Shown here piece by piece: positions 35,798 through 43,997 of a DNA stretch of 64,000 nt. Below the pieces are notes generated by a model, which saw nothing but the letters and a program-made list of their open reading frames with translations, was not told the origin of the DNA and did no database searches. Source of the stretch: Catelliglobosispora koreensis DSM 44566 (GTDB taxonomy: Bacteria; Actinomycetota; Actinomycetes; Mycobacteriales; Micromonosporaceae); the NCBI RefSeq assembly GCF_000379685.1, contig NZ_KB903272.1, positions 248,624 to 312,623 on the forward strand, given 5' to 3'. The first letter of the stretch is position 1. Each line of letters opens with the position of its first letter. The position numbers and the translations under genes were made by a program.

Positions 35798-36070
35798 ATG
35801 ACTGTGGCGGGCATCATCTCGGCCATCATCGTCGGGCTCATCATCGGTGCCCTCGGCCGCCTTGTGCTGCCGGGAAGGCAGAGCATTCCGGTCTGGCTCA
35901 CCATCGTGGTAGGCATCGTCGCCGCCCTGCTGGGCACGGCCATCGCCCGCGGTGCCGGGCTAGCCGACACCGAAGGCGTGGACTGGATCGAAATCCTCAT
36001 TCAGGTGGCCTTGGCTGCGCTTGGCGTCGCCTTGGTGGCCGGGTTCTCCGGCCGCCGCAGCATCACCTGA
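35798..36070 (+). CDS. GlsB/YeaQ/YmgE family membrane protein
   Basis: A 90-residue protein with three hydrophobic segments and the family pattern IIVGLIIGALGRLVLPGRQ, often labelled transglycosylase-associated and induced by stress in other bacteria. AAGGAG lies upstream of the ATG. Its stop touches the stop of the convergent RecQ gene. Confidence 0.87.
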   Translation: MTVAGIISAIIVGLIIGALGRLVLPGRQSIPVWLTIVVGIVAALLGTAIARGAGLADTEGVDWIEILIQVALAALGVALVAGFSGRRSIT

Positions 36071-37642
36071 TCAGACCACGGCTAGCAATTGATTAGCCTG
36101 CACCACCGACACGGAAAGGGTTTTGTACCCGACCCGTTCGAAAAGGACAGTCATCCGATCAGAGTCGTAAGACAGCACCGTTCCAGCACCCCACTCGGCG
36201 TGCTGGACGGTGCTGTGCACGGGGAAGGGCTGCGTGTCAGGAACTTCCGCGGCCGGGCTGGAAACGCAGTTGTCGCAATGGCCGCAGCCACCCGGCAACT
36301 GTTCGCCGAAATAACCCAACAGCATTCGCGTGCGGCAGCTCTGGGCTTCAGCGAAGCCGCGCATCATCTCGATGCGCGTTAGCTGAACGGCTTGCCGTTG
36401 CGCCGCTTCGGTGATCGCCGCCTGCGCCGCTTGCTGTGGTGTCAGCCGCGCGAGGTCGATGCCTTCCAGGAGCCAGGTCAAGCGAGTGAGCTTGCGTGAC
36501 GTCGTTCCCGTGTGCCATTGGCTCTTCGGGATGTCCCGCAAGACCTCAGCGAGCTGAGCCAGCTCGCTCGCGTTCGGCTTGCCGCCGGCGAAGAACCGTT
36601 GCAGCCCAATGTCTTCAGCCGACCACAGCAGCAGCGCCCGGGAGGGCTTGCCGTCGCGGCCCGCCCGGCCGATTTCCTGAAGGTAGCTGTCAGGCGAGTC
36701 AGGCAGGGCCATGTGCGCGACCCAGCGGATGTCAGCCTTGTCGATCCCCATCCCAAACGCGGAAGTGGCGACCATGACCCGGATGTCGCCGGACATGAAA
36801 CCGGTCTGGCACTTCTCCCTCGTGGAGGTCGTCATCCCACCGTGATAGAAGCTGCAATCAGCCCCGCTGGCGGTCAGTCTCTCGGCGAGTTCCTCGGCTG
36901 CCCGGCGGGTCGGGACGTAGACGATGCCCTGTCCCTTCTCGGCTTTCAGCAGGGCGAGAAGCTTGCGATAGCGAGCTTCTGTGGACGGGCTGTGCACGGT
37001 CTCGATGAAGATATTCGGACGGTCCAGTCCGGACAGTTGCAGCATCGGCTTGCGCAAACCGAGCCGTTGGGAGATGTCATCGCGCACCGGCGGGCTCGCC
37101 GTCGCCGTGAGGGCGACGATGGGCGGCCGTCCCAGTGCCTTGATGACCTCGCCGAGGGCAAGGTAGTCAGGCCGGAAGTCGTGGCCCCAGTGCGAAAGGC
37201 AGTGTGCCTCGTCCACCGCGACGAGGGCGGGCTTGAGCTTTTTCAGCGCCGCGACCCGCTCAGGTTTGCCCAGCTGCTCCGGGGTGATGAACAAGTATTT
37301 GGCCTTGCCCGAGGCAAGGTCTTTGAGTGCTTGCTCCTGTTGCTTGGGAGTTTCGGCGGAACTGATCCGCACAGCGTTTAGCCCGCGCTCGTTGAGTCGC
37401 GTCAGCTGATCCTGCTGCAGCGCCAAGAGCGGAGAAATGATGATGGCAGGGCCCTTTTTCAGCAAAACGGGCAGTTGGTAAATCGCTGACTTACCACCAC
37501 CCGTCGGGAGCACCACGAGGGCGTCCTGGCCCTTATAAACAGCCTTCATCGCTGGAAGTTGCGTCTTGCGGACGCTCTCCCAGCCAAAATACTTCCGTGC
37601 TGTCCTATTTAGTCTGAAACGTAAGGGGATTAAGAATCGCAT
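36071..37642 (-). CDS. RecQ-family ATP-dependent DNA helicase
   Basis: A 523-residue SF2 helicase. Walker A is LPTGGGKSAIYQLP (K51), the DEAH box is AVDEAHCLSHWGHDFRPDY with the RecQ aromatic loop, and the second RecA domain has GIVYVPTR, FYHGGMT, VMVATSAFGMGIDKADI and EIGRAGRDG. The zinc site GYFGEQLPGGCGHCDNC follows. There is no HRDC domain; instead a short beta-rich C-terminus (EWGAGTVLSYDSDRMTVLFE) resembles a DUF3553-like module. TAACGT eight bases before ATG 37642 supports this start. Confidence 0.92.
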   Translation of the reverse strand: MRFLIPLRFRLNRTARKYFGWESVRKTQLPAMKAVYKGQDALVVLPTGGGKSAIYQLPVLLKKGPAIIISPLLALQQDQLTRLNERGLNAVRISSAETPKQQEQALKDLASGKAKYLFITPEQLGKPERVAALKKLKPALVAVDEAHCLSHWGHDFRPDYLALGEVIKALGRPPIVALTATASPPVRDDISQRLGLRKPMLQLSGLDRPNIFIETVHSPSTEARYRKLLALLKAEKGQGIVYVPTRRAAEELAERLTASGADCSFYHGGMTTSTREKCQTGFMSGDIRVMVATSAFGMGIDKADIRWVAHMALPDSPDSYLQEIGRAGRDGKPSRALLLWSAEDIGLQRFFAGGKPNASELAQLAEVLRDIPKSQWHTGTTSRKLTRLTWLLEGIDLARLTPQQAAQAAITEAAQRQAVQLTRIEMMRGFAEAQSCRTRMLLGYFGEQLPGGCGHCDNCVSSPAAEVPDTQPFPVHSTVQHAEWGAGTVLSYDSDRMTVLFERVGYKTLSVSVVQANQLLAVV

Positions 37643-37695
37643 CAAGCCTGACGTTACCCAACGCCGCCTCACGGGTAACGGGCAGAATCAACCTC

Positions 37696-38178
37696 ATGAC
37701 AGTGGTGATAGTTCTCGGCGTGGCGGGTAGCGGAAAGACCACGATCGGCACCGAGCTGGCCAGGCACCTTGGCGTGCCGTTCGCCGACGGCGACGACTTT
37801 CACCCGTTGGAGAACCTGCAAAAGATGGCGCAGGGACATCCGCTGTCCGAAGCGGACCGCTGGCCCTGGCTGCAAGCCATCGCCGCGTGGTTAGACACGC
37901 ACGACACCGCTGTGCTGGCTTGTTCTGCCCTGCATAAGTCCTATCGCGACTATCTCGCTCAGGGCCGCGCGGCCACATTTGTCTACCTGAAAATCAGCCG
38001 TGAAGCCGTGCTGGAGCGGCTCAAGCACCGGCAAGGTCATTTCTTTCCGCCAAGCCTGCTTGACTCACAGTTCGCGACCCTCGAGGAGCCCACGTCAGAT
38101 GAGCACACCGTGGTCGTAGACGCGGAACAGCCGGTGTCCACTGTGGTCAGTGAGGCTTTGCGAGCTCTTCGCGGATGA
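37696..38178 (+). CDS. gntK: Gluconokinase
   Basis: Phosphorylates D-gluconate to 6-phosphogluconate for the pentose phosphate pathway. The 160 residues have the P-loop GVAGSGKTT (8-16), ADGDDFHPLENLQKMAQGHP and LSEADRWPWLQAI, then CSALHKSYRD and LKISREAVLERLKHRQGHFF, the standard GntK set. CAGAAT lies seven bases before the ATG. Its last 32 bases overlap the end of a convergent GntR gene, which may or may not regulate it. No gluconate permease is near. Confidence 0.94.
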   Translation: MTVVIVLGVAGSGKTTIGTELARHLGVPFADGDDFHPLENLQKMAQGHPLSEADRWPWLQAIAAWLDTHDTAVLACSALHKSYRDYLAQGRAATFVYLKISREAVLERLKHRQGHFFPPSLLDSQFATLEEPTSDEHTVVVDAEQPVSTVVSEALRALRG

Positions 38179-38524
38179 CCTCAGCCGCCTGCTCACTGGC
38201 GATGCCGAGCTGCCGGGCGAGCTTGGCGTAGGCCCGCGCGGCGGACCGCAGCTTCTCGCGGCCAGGAGCGCCTTCCTTGCGGGAGCGGCCCGGGCTGACA
38301 GTCGTGCCGTGGCGGGGCCTGGTTTGCACGAGACCGGCCGTTTCCAGCTCCCGGTAGGCATGGGCCACCGTGTTCACCGCTAGGCCCAGCTCGGCGGCGA
38401 GCGCGCGGATCGTGGGGAGCTTAGTTCCGGCGGACAGCTCCTCCGTTGCCACCTTGGCCGCGATCTGCGACCGGATCTGCTCGTAGACGGGCACGTCGCT
38501 GGTTTGATCCACCCGGACAATCAC
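38147..38524 (-). CDS. GntR-family regulator, YtrA type
   Basis: A 125-residue regulator with a winged HTH: PVYEQIRSQIAAKVATEELS, KLPTIRALAAELGLAVNTVA and RELETAGLVQTRPRHGT. Only a short helical tail follows, so there is no large effector domain, as in the YtrA subfamily that often controls ABC transporters. The GTG start lies six bases after TAAGGT on the minus strand, so it is probably leaderless. It overlaps gntK tail-to-tail. Target unknown. Confidence 0.9.
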   Translation of the reverse strand: MIVRVDQTSDVPVYEQIRSQIAAKVATEELSAGTKLPTIRALAAELGLAVNTVAHAYRELETAGLVQTRPRHGTTVSPGRSRKEGAPGREKLRSAARAYAKLARQLGIASEQAAEVIREELAKPH

Positions 38525-38561
38525 GGTTTCACCTTACGGTCCGCGGGGTACGCGGGCAGGT

Positions 38562-38819
38562 ATGGCGACTTGTGAGGTATGCGGAAACGAATACGACCTG
38601 TCGTTCACGGTGCGGACTCCCAGCGGCGAGGAGCACGTCTTCGACTCGTTTGAGTGCGCTATCCACCGGCTGGCACCCGAGTGCTCGCACTGCGGCTGCA
38701 AGATCGTCGGTCACGGCGTCAATGTCGAGGGCGATTTCTACTGTTGTGCGCACTGTGCCCGCTCCGCCGACACAGCCGAAGGCTCAAAGATCCGCGACAC
38801 GGTCGGGGCACACCGCTAA
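38562..38819 (+). CDS. Cys-rich metal-binding small protein, metallothionein-like
   Basis: An 85-residue protein with nine Cys: C4xxC7, C32, then C41SHC44GC46, and C61C62AHC65, plus His residues nearby. FDSFECAIHRLAPECSHCGC and GDFYCCAHCA are a recurrent pattern in small proteins annotated as prokaryotic metallothionein. It more likely forms zinc-ribbon or treble-clef folds. Function unknown. There is a weak GGCAGG six bases or fewer ahead. Confidence 0.7.
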   Translation: MATCEVCGNEYDLSFTVRTPSGEEHVFDSFECAIHRLAPECSHCGCKIVGHGVNVEGDFYCCAHCARSADTAEGSKIRDTVGAHR

Positions 38820-38871
38820 TTGCCAGCTTCAGTTCAGTGGCCGTTGAGGTTCACCGGTCACGGTGGATCAC

Positions 38872-39099
38872 ATGATGAACCGGTTGCCCAAGAAGACCGC
38901 TCTCGTTCTCAGTGCTTCTGGCGTGCTCGCGCTCGGCATCGCGCCGCCAGCCGTCAGTCATATCGACAAGCTGAAGACCCGCCTCGCCGACGCTGTCGCC
39001 GAAGGACGGCTGTCCGCGGCGGAAGCCAACACGATTGTCAGCGCGGCCGAAGAAGGCATGCGCTATGCGACCGAGGGACTGCCGCCCACTGAGGCATAG
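38872..39099 (+). CDS. Small exported helical protein
   Basis: A 75-residue frame with a basic start, a hydrophobic core (TALVLSASGVLALGIAPPA) and a likely cleavage near AVS-H, followed by about 45 mostly helical residues (KLKTRLADAVAEGRLSAAEA). I do not recognise it. GGTGG lies five bases before the ATG. Its 3' end overlaps the convergent gene by 37 bases. Confidence 0.5.
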   Translation: MMNRLPKKTALVLSASGVLALGIAPPAVSHIDKLKTRLADAVAEGRLSAAEANTIVSAAEEGMRYATEGLPPTEA

Positions 39100-39902
39100 G
39101 CCAGTACCAGATCGCACTGCTCGATAAGACGCCGCCGCAAGGGCTGGGCGCGTTCAGAGAATCCACGTTGGACAGTGGCGTACTCGGCCCGGCCCTCGGC
39201 AGTCTCGATCTTCACGGGCGAAAAGCCAAGTGGCTCAAGGTCGTAGGGGCTTGCCCGCATGTCCAGGGTGCGGATGTCCTTGGCCAGCTCGAAGCAGTCC
39301 GCGATCAGTTCCGCGCCAGCGATCGGGGCGAGCTTGTAAGACCACTTGTACAGATCCATGTTGGCGTGCAAGCAACCCGGCTGCTCGTTTAGGGCTTGGG
39401 TTTCCCGCGTCGGCTGCAGCACATTGAGCGGACGGGCCGGCGCGGTGAAGAAGCGGAACGCGTCAAAGTGCGAGCAGCGCACTCCGCGTTCTTCAACCAC
39501 TTCGGCTGTACGCGACGGGGAAAGCCTTAGCGGCCAGGAATTGTGGCGCACCTCGTGCTGTGCCTGCCGGTAGACCATCGCCCACTCGTGCATGCCAAAG
39601 CACCCGAAGTTGGCTTGGCGCTGTTGCGTTGCCGCCAGGAGATCCCGGATCCAGCCGACCGAGCTGAGTCGTTTCGCGCTTAGGTCAACCTCTTCTGACG
39701 GCCCGTCCTCGAGTGTCACGCCGAAACCCGGGTGCCAGCGCCGAAGCTGAGCGGGGCGGTAGGAGTAGTAGGTGAACAGGAAGTCGTGCACCGGGTGCTT
39801 GACCCCGCTCTGGCGGCGAGTCAGGTGCTCACCGAGGAGACGGCTGACCCGCGCCTCGTGCTGGGCACGCCGCGCGGTCCACTCCTGTAGGGCCAGAAAC
39901 AC
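39063..39902 (-). CDS. Conserved protein annotated in relatives as 3-methyladenine DNA glycosylase
   Basis: A 279-residue protein strongly patterned like an actinobacterial family: HPVHDFLFTYYSYRPAQLRR, FGCFGMHEWAMVYR, RCSHFDAFRFFTAPARPLN, GCLHANMDLYKW and LDMRASPYDLEPLGF. Databases often call it 3-methyladenine DNA glycosylase, but I see no HhH-GPD or AAG fold motif, so the name is weakly based. Conserved Cys, His and Asp suggest a metal or catalytic site. TACCCT six bases before the GTG start (minus strand) points to a leaderless message. Confidence 0.8.
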   Translation of the reverse strand: MFLALQEWTARRAQHEARVSRLLGEHLTRRQSGVKHPVHDFLFTYYSYRPAQLRRWHPGFGVTLEDGPSEEVDLSAKRLSSVGWIRDLLAATQQRQANFGCFGMHEWAMVYRQAQHEVRHNSWPLRLSPSRTAEVVEERGVRCSHFDAFRFFTAPARPLNVLQPTRETQALNEQPGCLHANMDLYKWSYKLAPIAGAELIADCFELAKDIRTLDMRASPYDLEPLGFSPVKIETAEGRAEYATVQRGFSERAQPLRRRLIEQCDLVLAYASVGGSPSVA

Positions 39903-39969
39903 GGTTCAAGGGTAACCAGAGCGGTTATCTCGGTACGATTTCAAGGTCATCTCTTGGGGGGAGAGAGCT

Positions 39970-40476
39970 ATGAAGCGCCTTTTGATCTCCGCCGTCTTCG
40001 CCGCGACTTTATTCGCGAGTGCGGGCACGGCGGTGGCGGCCCAACCGACTCCACTACCTACACCGGAGCCGCTGCCGTCAACGCTTCTCGAATCGCCAAC
40101 CGCCACACCCACGATTTCGCTCGACCCGAACACCGCTGAGGTTTGTGACACGTCAAGGGAGACGGTCAACACCGGCATCCAGAAGTTCACCGATGAACTT
40201 GAGAAAGCCGGAACACTCGCCACCAACGGTGATCTCGTGGGAGCGGAACAATCCGTTAAGCAGTCTGGCACGATCCTGATCCAGCTGGCTGACGACCTGC
40301 GCGAAGACGCTACGACCGCACAAAAGGTCGAGCTCAAGACGGCGCTTGACAATGTCGCCAAAGAACTCGACACCCTGGGCGGCAGCCTCAACAGCTTGAC
40401 GTCGCTGCAGAATTTCGACACCAGCCGACTGGAAACTCTTGCCAAGCGGGTGGCGGAGATCTGCGGTACCGCCTGA
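39970..40476 (+). CDS. Secreted helical protein with Pro/Thr-rich linker
   Basis: A 168-residue protein with a clear signal peptide (MKRLLISAVFAATLFASAGT, cleavage near AVAA-Q), a Pro-rich linker with repeated TPLPTPEPLP, then a helical domain of about 110 residues with one Cys near each end (EVCDTS and EICGTA) that could form a disulfide. I do not recognise the family. GAGAGAG lies just before the ATG. Confidence 0.7.
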   Translation: MKRLLISAVFAATLFASAGTAVAAQPTPLPTPEPLPSTLLESPTATPTISLDPNTAEVCDTSRETVNTGIQKFTDELEKAGTLATNGDLVGAEQSVKQSGTILIQLADDLREDATTAQKVELKTALDNVAKELDTLGGSLNSLTSLQNFDTSRLETLAKRVAEICGTA

Positions 40477-40494
40477 TCTCCTAGATTGGGTCCC

Positions 40495-41256
40495 GTGCGC
40501 ATTGCTCGTTTCGTTCACCCAGGCGGCATGTCCTTCGGCGTGGTCGAAGGGGAGACCATCGTCGCGATCGAAGGACATCCCTTTGCCGAGATCAAGAAAA
40601 CGGATCAGCGCTGGGCGGTAGCCGATGTGCGGCTCCTCTCACCGATCCTGCCGAGCAAGGTGGTGTGCGTCGGCCGTAATTACGTCGACCACGCCGCTGA
40701 GCACGGCGCAGAGGTGCCAAAGGAGCCGTTGCTGTTCCTCAAGCCGTCCACCTCGGTGATCGGCCCCAACGATCCGATCAGGCTGCCTCCGCAGTCGAAG
40801 CAGGTTGAGCATGAGGCCGAGCTGGCGGTCGTGATTGGCGTCACCGGGGCCCGCCGGGTGGACCGCGCGGACGCTCAGAAAGCGGTCTTCGGCTACACCT
40901 GCGCCAACGACGTCACCGCTCGCGATCTGCAGCGCTCTGACGGCCAATGGACCCGGGCGAAGGGGTTTGACTCGTTCTGCCCGATCGGCCCGTGGATCGA
41001 CACCGCCGTGGACGTGTCTGACGCTGAGGTCCGCTGCGAGGTCAACGAGGAGGTGCGTCAGCTCGGCCGGACCAGCCAGATGGTCTTCGACGTACCGACC
41101 TTGATCTCCTATGTGTCGCATGTCATGACGCTGTTGCCCGGCGACGTGATTTTGACCGGCACCCCGGCCGGAGTTTCGCCGCTTAAGGATGGAGACCTGG
41201 TCAGCGTGCAGATCGCCGGGCTCGGTGACCTGCGTAATCCGGTTCTGACACTCTGA
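40495..41256 (+). CDS. Fumarylacetoacetate hydrolase family protein
   Basis: A 253-residue FAH-fold enzyme. Metal ligands lie in EHEAELAVVIG and TCANDVTARDLQ; CVGRNYVDHAAEHG and LTGTPAGVSPL are family motifs. Relatives act on acylpyruvates or hydroxyheptadienedioates; in actinobacteria this copy commonly precedes gltX, which is absent here. TAGATT at 40482-40487 lies seven bases before the GTG, a leaderless signature. tRNA genes follow after a promoter. Confidence 0.9.
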   Translation: MRIARFVHPGGMSFGVVEGETIVAIEGHPFAEIKKTDQRWAVADVRLLSPILPSKVVCVGRNYVDHAAEHGAEVPKEPLLFLKPSTSVIGPNDPIRLPPQSKQVEHEAELAVVIGVTGARRVDRADAQKAVFGYTCANDVTARDLQRSDGQWTRAKGFDSFCPIGPWIDTAVDVSDAEVRCEVNEEVRQLGRTSQMVFDVPTLISYVSHVMTLLPGDVILTGTPAGVSPLKDGDLVSVQIAGLGDLRNPVLTL

Positions 41257-41269
41257 CCCGCATATGAAT

Positions 41270-41298
41270 TTGGTCCGCTGCGGCCGGTCGGGTAAAGT
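41270..41298 (+). promoter_or_regulatory. Promoter of the tRNA-Gln/tRNA-Glu operon
   Basis: TTGGTC (41270-41275) and TAAAGT (41293-41298) are spaced by 17 bases. A transcription start near 41305 would leave a short leader whose GC-rich palindrome (41304-41324) can fold before the first tRNA. Confidence 0.6.
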
Positions 41299-41329
41299 TC
41301 ACTCCCGGCACGGCTGCAGCCGGGCCAAT

Positions 41330-41401
41330 TGGGGTATGGGGTAATTGGCAGCCCAACTGATTCTGGTTCAGTTAGTCTAGGTTCGAGTCCTGGTACCCCA
41401 G
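41330..41401 (+). tRNA. tRNA-Gln (anticodon CUG)
   Basis: The cloverleaf is complete. The acceptor stem pairs 41330-41336 with 41394-41400, the discriminator is G, and the TPsiC arm carries GGTTCGAGTCC. The anticodon loop TTCTGGT (41361-41367) between ACTGA and TCAGT gives CTG. The 3' CCA is not encoded. Confidence 0.97.
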
Positions 41402-41463
41402 CGGGTTAGCCCGCTGGACTTTGGTATTGTCTGGCGAGCACAATCCAAACCAAAAGTTCCTAT

Positions 41464-41536
41464 GGCCCCGTCGTCTAGCGGCCTAGGACGCCGCCCTCTC
41501 AAGGCGGTAGCGGGGGTTCGAATCCCCTCGGGGCTA
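41464..41536 (+). tRNA. tRNA-Glu (anticodon CUC)
   Basis: The acceptor stem pairs 41464-41470 with 41529-41535, with one terminal G-U pair; the discriminator is A. The anticodon stem CCGCC/GGCGG holds CTCTCAA, anticodon CTC. The TPsiC arm is GGGGTTCGAATCCCC. No CCA is encoded. It lies 62 bases after tRNA-Gln and shares its terminator. Confidence 0.97.
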
Positions 41537-41542
41537 CAGCGC

Positions 41543-41577
41543 GAAAGGGCCCGCATCCAATGGATGCGGGCCCTTTC
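41543..41577 (+). terminator. Terminator after the tRNA genes
   Basis: A perfect 16-bp stem (41543-41558 with 41562-41577) has a 3-base loop and TTT shortly after. It also precedes the end of the convergent DUF3352 gene. Confidence 0.9.
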
Positions 41578-41592
41578 TTTGCGCTAAGTGGA

Positions 41593-43206
41593 CTATCCAA
41601 TGAGGACGCGCACGAGCCCTGAGCCGGTGCCCTGAGCGATGGCGATCGCCTTGACCGGTCCGAGCCGATCCCGTTCGCGGGCCGTCATCAGCTTGTCCAG
41701 ATTGACGAAGACAGCCAGCTGCGCCTCACCGGGCATGCCGTCGAACGCGCGCTGGAACAGCTTGTCGTCCGCCAGTCTGCCGCCACCGGGCGTGTGGCCC
41801 TTGGTTACCGCCGTCACTGTCGTGCCCTTGGCCTCAATGGCCAGCTCGCCATCGGTCAGTTCGGTAAGCGACTTGAGATCCGCCTCGGTCGGCGATGAGA
41901 GCAGCTGAGCCACGATGTGGACGGCGGTGCTCTTCTGGGCCACCCCAGACAGCGCGAGCTGAATCGTCGCTCCCGACAGGAGCTTGAACACGCGCTCCAT
42001 CTCAGCCTCCGACGGGCCGCCGCCTATGTCGCCCATAGACTTCGCGCTCAGTTCTTCGAACCGCTTCTCCTCGGCCGCAGTGAGCGTGCCGTCAAAAGCC
42101 TTTTCCAGCAACGCGTCGTACTCCGCCTCCTCCTGCGGAGTCAGATCGCCGACGACAGGCGTGACAGGGCTGTCGATAACCCGGACTGGTTCCACGCCGT
42201 CTGGTGGACCTGCGCCGAGCATTCCAAACGGAAGGAGCATCGAGCCGAATAGGCTGGCCGACGTCGTGAGTTCGGTGGGAAGGCCCGCCACGGCGGCGAT
42301 GTCGGCGCTGGCCGGCATCTCGCCGAGTTTGGCCAACGCGTCCTTGAGCCCGCCACTGGCCGGTGCTCCACCGAAGGTCCGGAACCTGGCAACGATTCCG
42401 TCGTCCTCGGCGCGTACCCCCAAAATGATCTCGCCTTGAGAAGCCTTGGCCTGCTTGGACTGCACGGCCTCGGGGGCTAGCGCGGCCTCCATCATCTGGT
42501 TAACCCCACCCAGATCCAGGTAGAGAATCGCTATCTGATCGTCTTGAAGCCACGCCCTGGCGTCAGCGAACTTCACCGCTTTGGATAGCGGGGCGCGTTG
42601 CGCCTCCGCGGCCGCAGCGTCAGCGGCCGCCTGTGAGTCCTTCTCCCCGATCGCCAGCAGAGCGAATCCGTCTCGCACCACGAATCCCAAGTGGTGTTTG
42701 GTCTTTTCGCGGATGCGGCCAAGGCCCTGCGTCGCGGCGGCGTCATCGGTGCTCTGCACGGCGAGGATGGCATAAGGCTTGTCGTGGTGCAGCCAGGCGG
42801 CGGCTCCTACGCGCAAGCCGACCCAGCTGCCCAGATCCTGTTTCGGGTCAACGCCATCGAGTTTGAGATCGGTAAGGAATTCATCGAGAGCTTTTTTCGG
42901 ATCGGCTGAGTTCCCTGTCTGCGGAAACTTCTCCGCCAGCTTCATCAGCTTGCGCGTTTGGTCCAATCCGGACTGAAGATCGATCGAGACATAGGCAAGC
43001 GCTGTCCCGGGTATGCGTTCTGCCGCGGCGTGGCCACCGAACAACATTTGGTACCCAACGAAGACGCCCGCGCCCACGGCGAGAGCGAGCGCCACGGCGC
43101 CAGACAGGATCAGCGGAGCCTTGCGGCGCTTGACGGCGACGATGGTCTCGCCGCCGTTAGCCGCCGGTGTGATGTCTATAGGTTGCGGTTCTGCGGGGTC
43201 AGTCAC
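41593..43206 (-). CDS. DUF3352 family membrane-anchored protein
   Basis: A 537-residue protein with a cytoplasmic N-terminus, one membrane segment (about residues 31-53, APLILSGAVALALAVGAGVF) and a large outside domain of the DUF3352 type: IPGTALAYVSIDLQSGLDQT near the membrane, LGSWVGLRVG and late repeats. Function unknown. TACCCT lies six bases before the GTG (minus strand), so a leaderless transcript is likely. It ends against the tRNA terminator. Confidence 0.85.
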   Translation of the reverse strand: MTDPAEPQPIDITPAANGGETIVAVKRRKAPLILSGAVALALAVGAGVFVGYQMLFGGHAAAERIPGTALAYVSIDLQSGLDQTRKLMKLAEKFPQTGNSADPKKALDEFLTDLKLDGVDPKQDLGSWVGLRVGAAAWLHHDKPYAILAVQSTDDAAATQGLGRIREKTKHHLGFVVRDGFALLAIGEKDSQAAADAAAAEAQRAPLSKAVKFADARAWLQDDQIAILYLDLGGVNQMMEAALAPEAVQSKQAKASQGEIILGVRAEDDGIVARFRTFGGAPASGGLKDALAKLGEMPASADIAAVAGLPTELTTSASLFGSMLLPFGMLGAGPPDGVEPVRVIDSPVTPVVGDLTPQEEAEYDALLEKAFDGTLTAAEEKRFEELSAKSMGDIGGGPSEAEMERVFKLLSGATIQLALSGVAQKSTAVHIVAQLLSSPTEADLKSLTELTDGELAIEAKGTTVTAVTKGHTPGGGRLADDKLFQRAFDGMPGEAQLAVFVNLDKLMTARERDRLGPVKAIAIAQGTGSGLVRVLIG

Positions 43207-43245
43207 GCCAGCAGGGTAGGCGACAGTGACTAGATCGTGCGGTCC

Positions 43246-43932
43246 CTACAGCCCTGACAAGCGCTGTCCCGCCCGCACGACCGCCATGGCATGCCGGTCA
43301 CCGGGACGCCGGCCGAGCCGCTCTATCGGGCCGGAAACACTGACGGCGGCGATGACTCGCCCCGTGCGGTCGCGAATCGGCGCGCTCACGGAAGCGACGC
43401 CGGCCTCGCGCTCGGCGACCGACTGAGCCCAGCCGCGCCGCCGGACTTCGGCGAGCGTGCGGCCGGTGAACCGGCACCGCGGCAGCAACGGCATGACCGC
43501 TTCCGGTGGCTCCCAAGCCAACAGGATCTGTGCCGCGGAGCCCGCCGTCATCGGAAGAATCGCACCTACTGGGACGGTGTCGCGAAGACCACTCGCGCGC
43601 TCGGCGGCAGCCACACAAACGCGCTCATCGGCCCGGCGAAGGTAGAGCTGGGCGCTTTCGCCTGTGGCGTCACGAAGTGCGGACAGCAATGGCTCGGCGG
43701 CGGTGAGAAGCACGTCTGGCGCCGCGTTCGCGAGCTCACCAAGACGTGGGCCGGGACGCCAGCGCCCTTGCGTGTCGCGAACCAGAATCCGGTGTATCTC
43801 AAGGGCCTGAGCCAGCCGGTGCGCCGTCGCCCGTGGCAGTTTCGTTCGCTCAACAAGTTCGGCAAGGCTTGCGCCATCAACACAGGCGGCAAGGATCACG
43901 ACCGCCTTGTCAAGCACGCCAACGCCAGACAT
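43246..43932 (-). CDS. ndgR: IclR-family regulator, NdgR/LtbR type
   Basis: A 228-residue regulator with an N-terminal winged HTH ([20 protein letters not shown], then [16 protein letters not shown]) and a C-terminal IclR effector domain ([34 protein letters not shown]). Its place divergent to leuCD is the conserved position of NdgR in Streptomyces and LtbR in Corynebacterium, which control leucine genes. ATG 43932 begins three bases inside a palindrome that probably acts as its operator. The frame's extension to 44034 runs into the leuC region and is rejected. Confidence 0.92.
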   Translation of the reverse strand: MSGVGVLDKAVVILAACVDGASLAELVERTKLPRATAHRLAQALEIHRILVRDTQGRWRPGPRLGELANAAPDVLLTAAEPLLSALRDATGESAQLYLRRADERVCVAAAERASGLRDTVPVGAILPMTAGSAAQILLAWEPPEAVMPLLPRCRFTGRTLAEVRRRGWAQSVAEREAGVASVSAPIRDRTGRVIAAVSVSGPIERLGRRPGDRHAMAVVRAGQRLSGL

Positions 43933-43934
43933 AC

Positions 43935-43974
43935 TGTGTCCCACACACCGAAACATACCTCCCAAGTTGTGGGA
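43935..43974. promoter_or_regulatory. Candidate NdgR operators between ndgR and leuC
   Basis: Two palindromes share a CCCA/TGGG core: TGTGT-CCC-ACACA at 43935-43947 and TCCCA-AGTTG-TGGGA at 43960-43974. They are centred 26 bases apart, about 2.5 helical turns, and AACATA (43952-43957), a minus-strand TATGTT -10 for ndgR, lies between them. Binding there would affect both divergent genes. Confidence 0.6.
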
Positions 43975-43997
43975 TGTCCAGATGGTGGGAGACACCA

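Noticed and set aside
41304-41324. GC-rich palindrome ahead of tRNA-Gln as an operator
   Set aside because: It lies just after the likely transcription start and is more simply a leader hairpin of the tRNA precursor.
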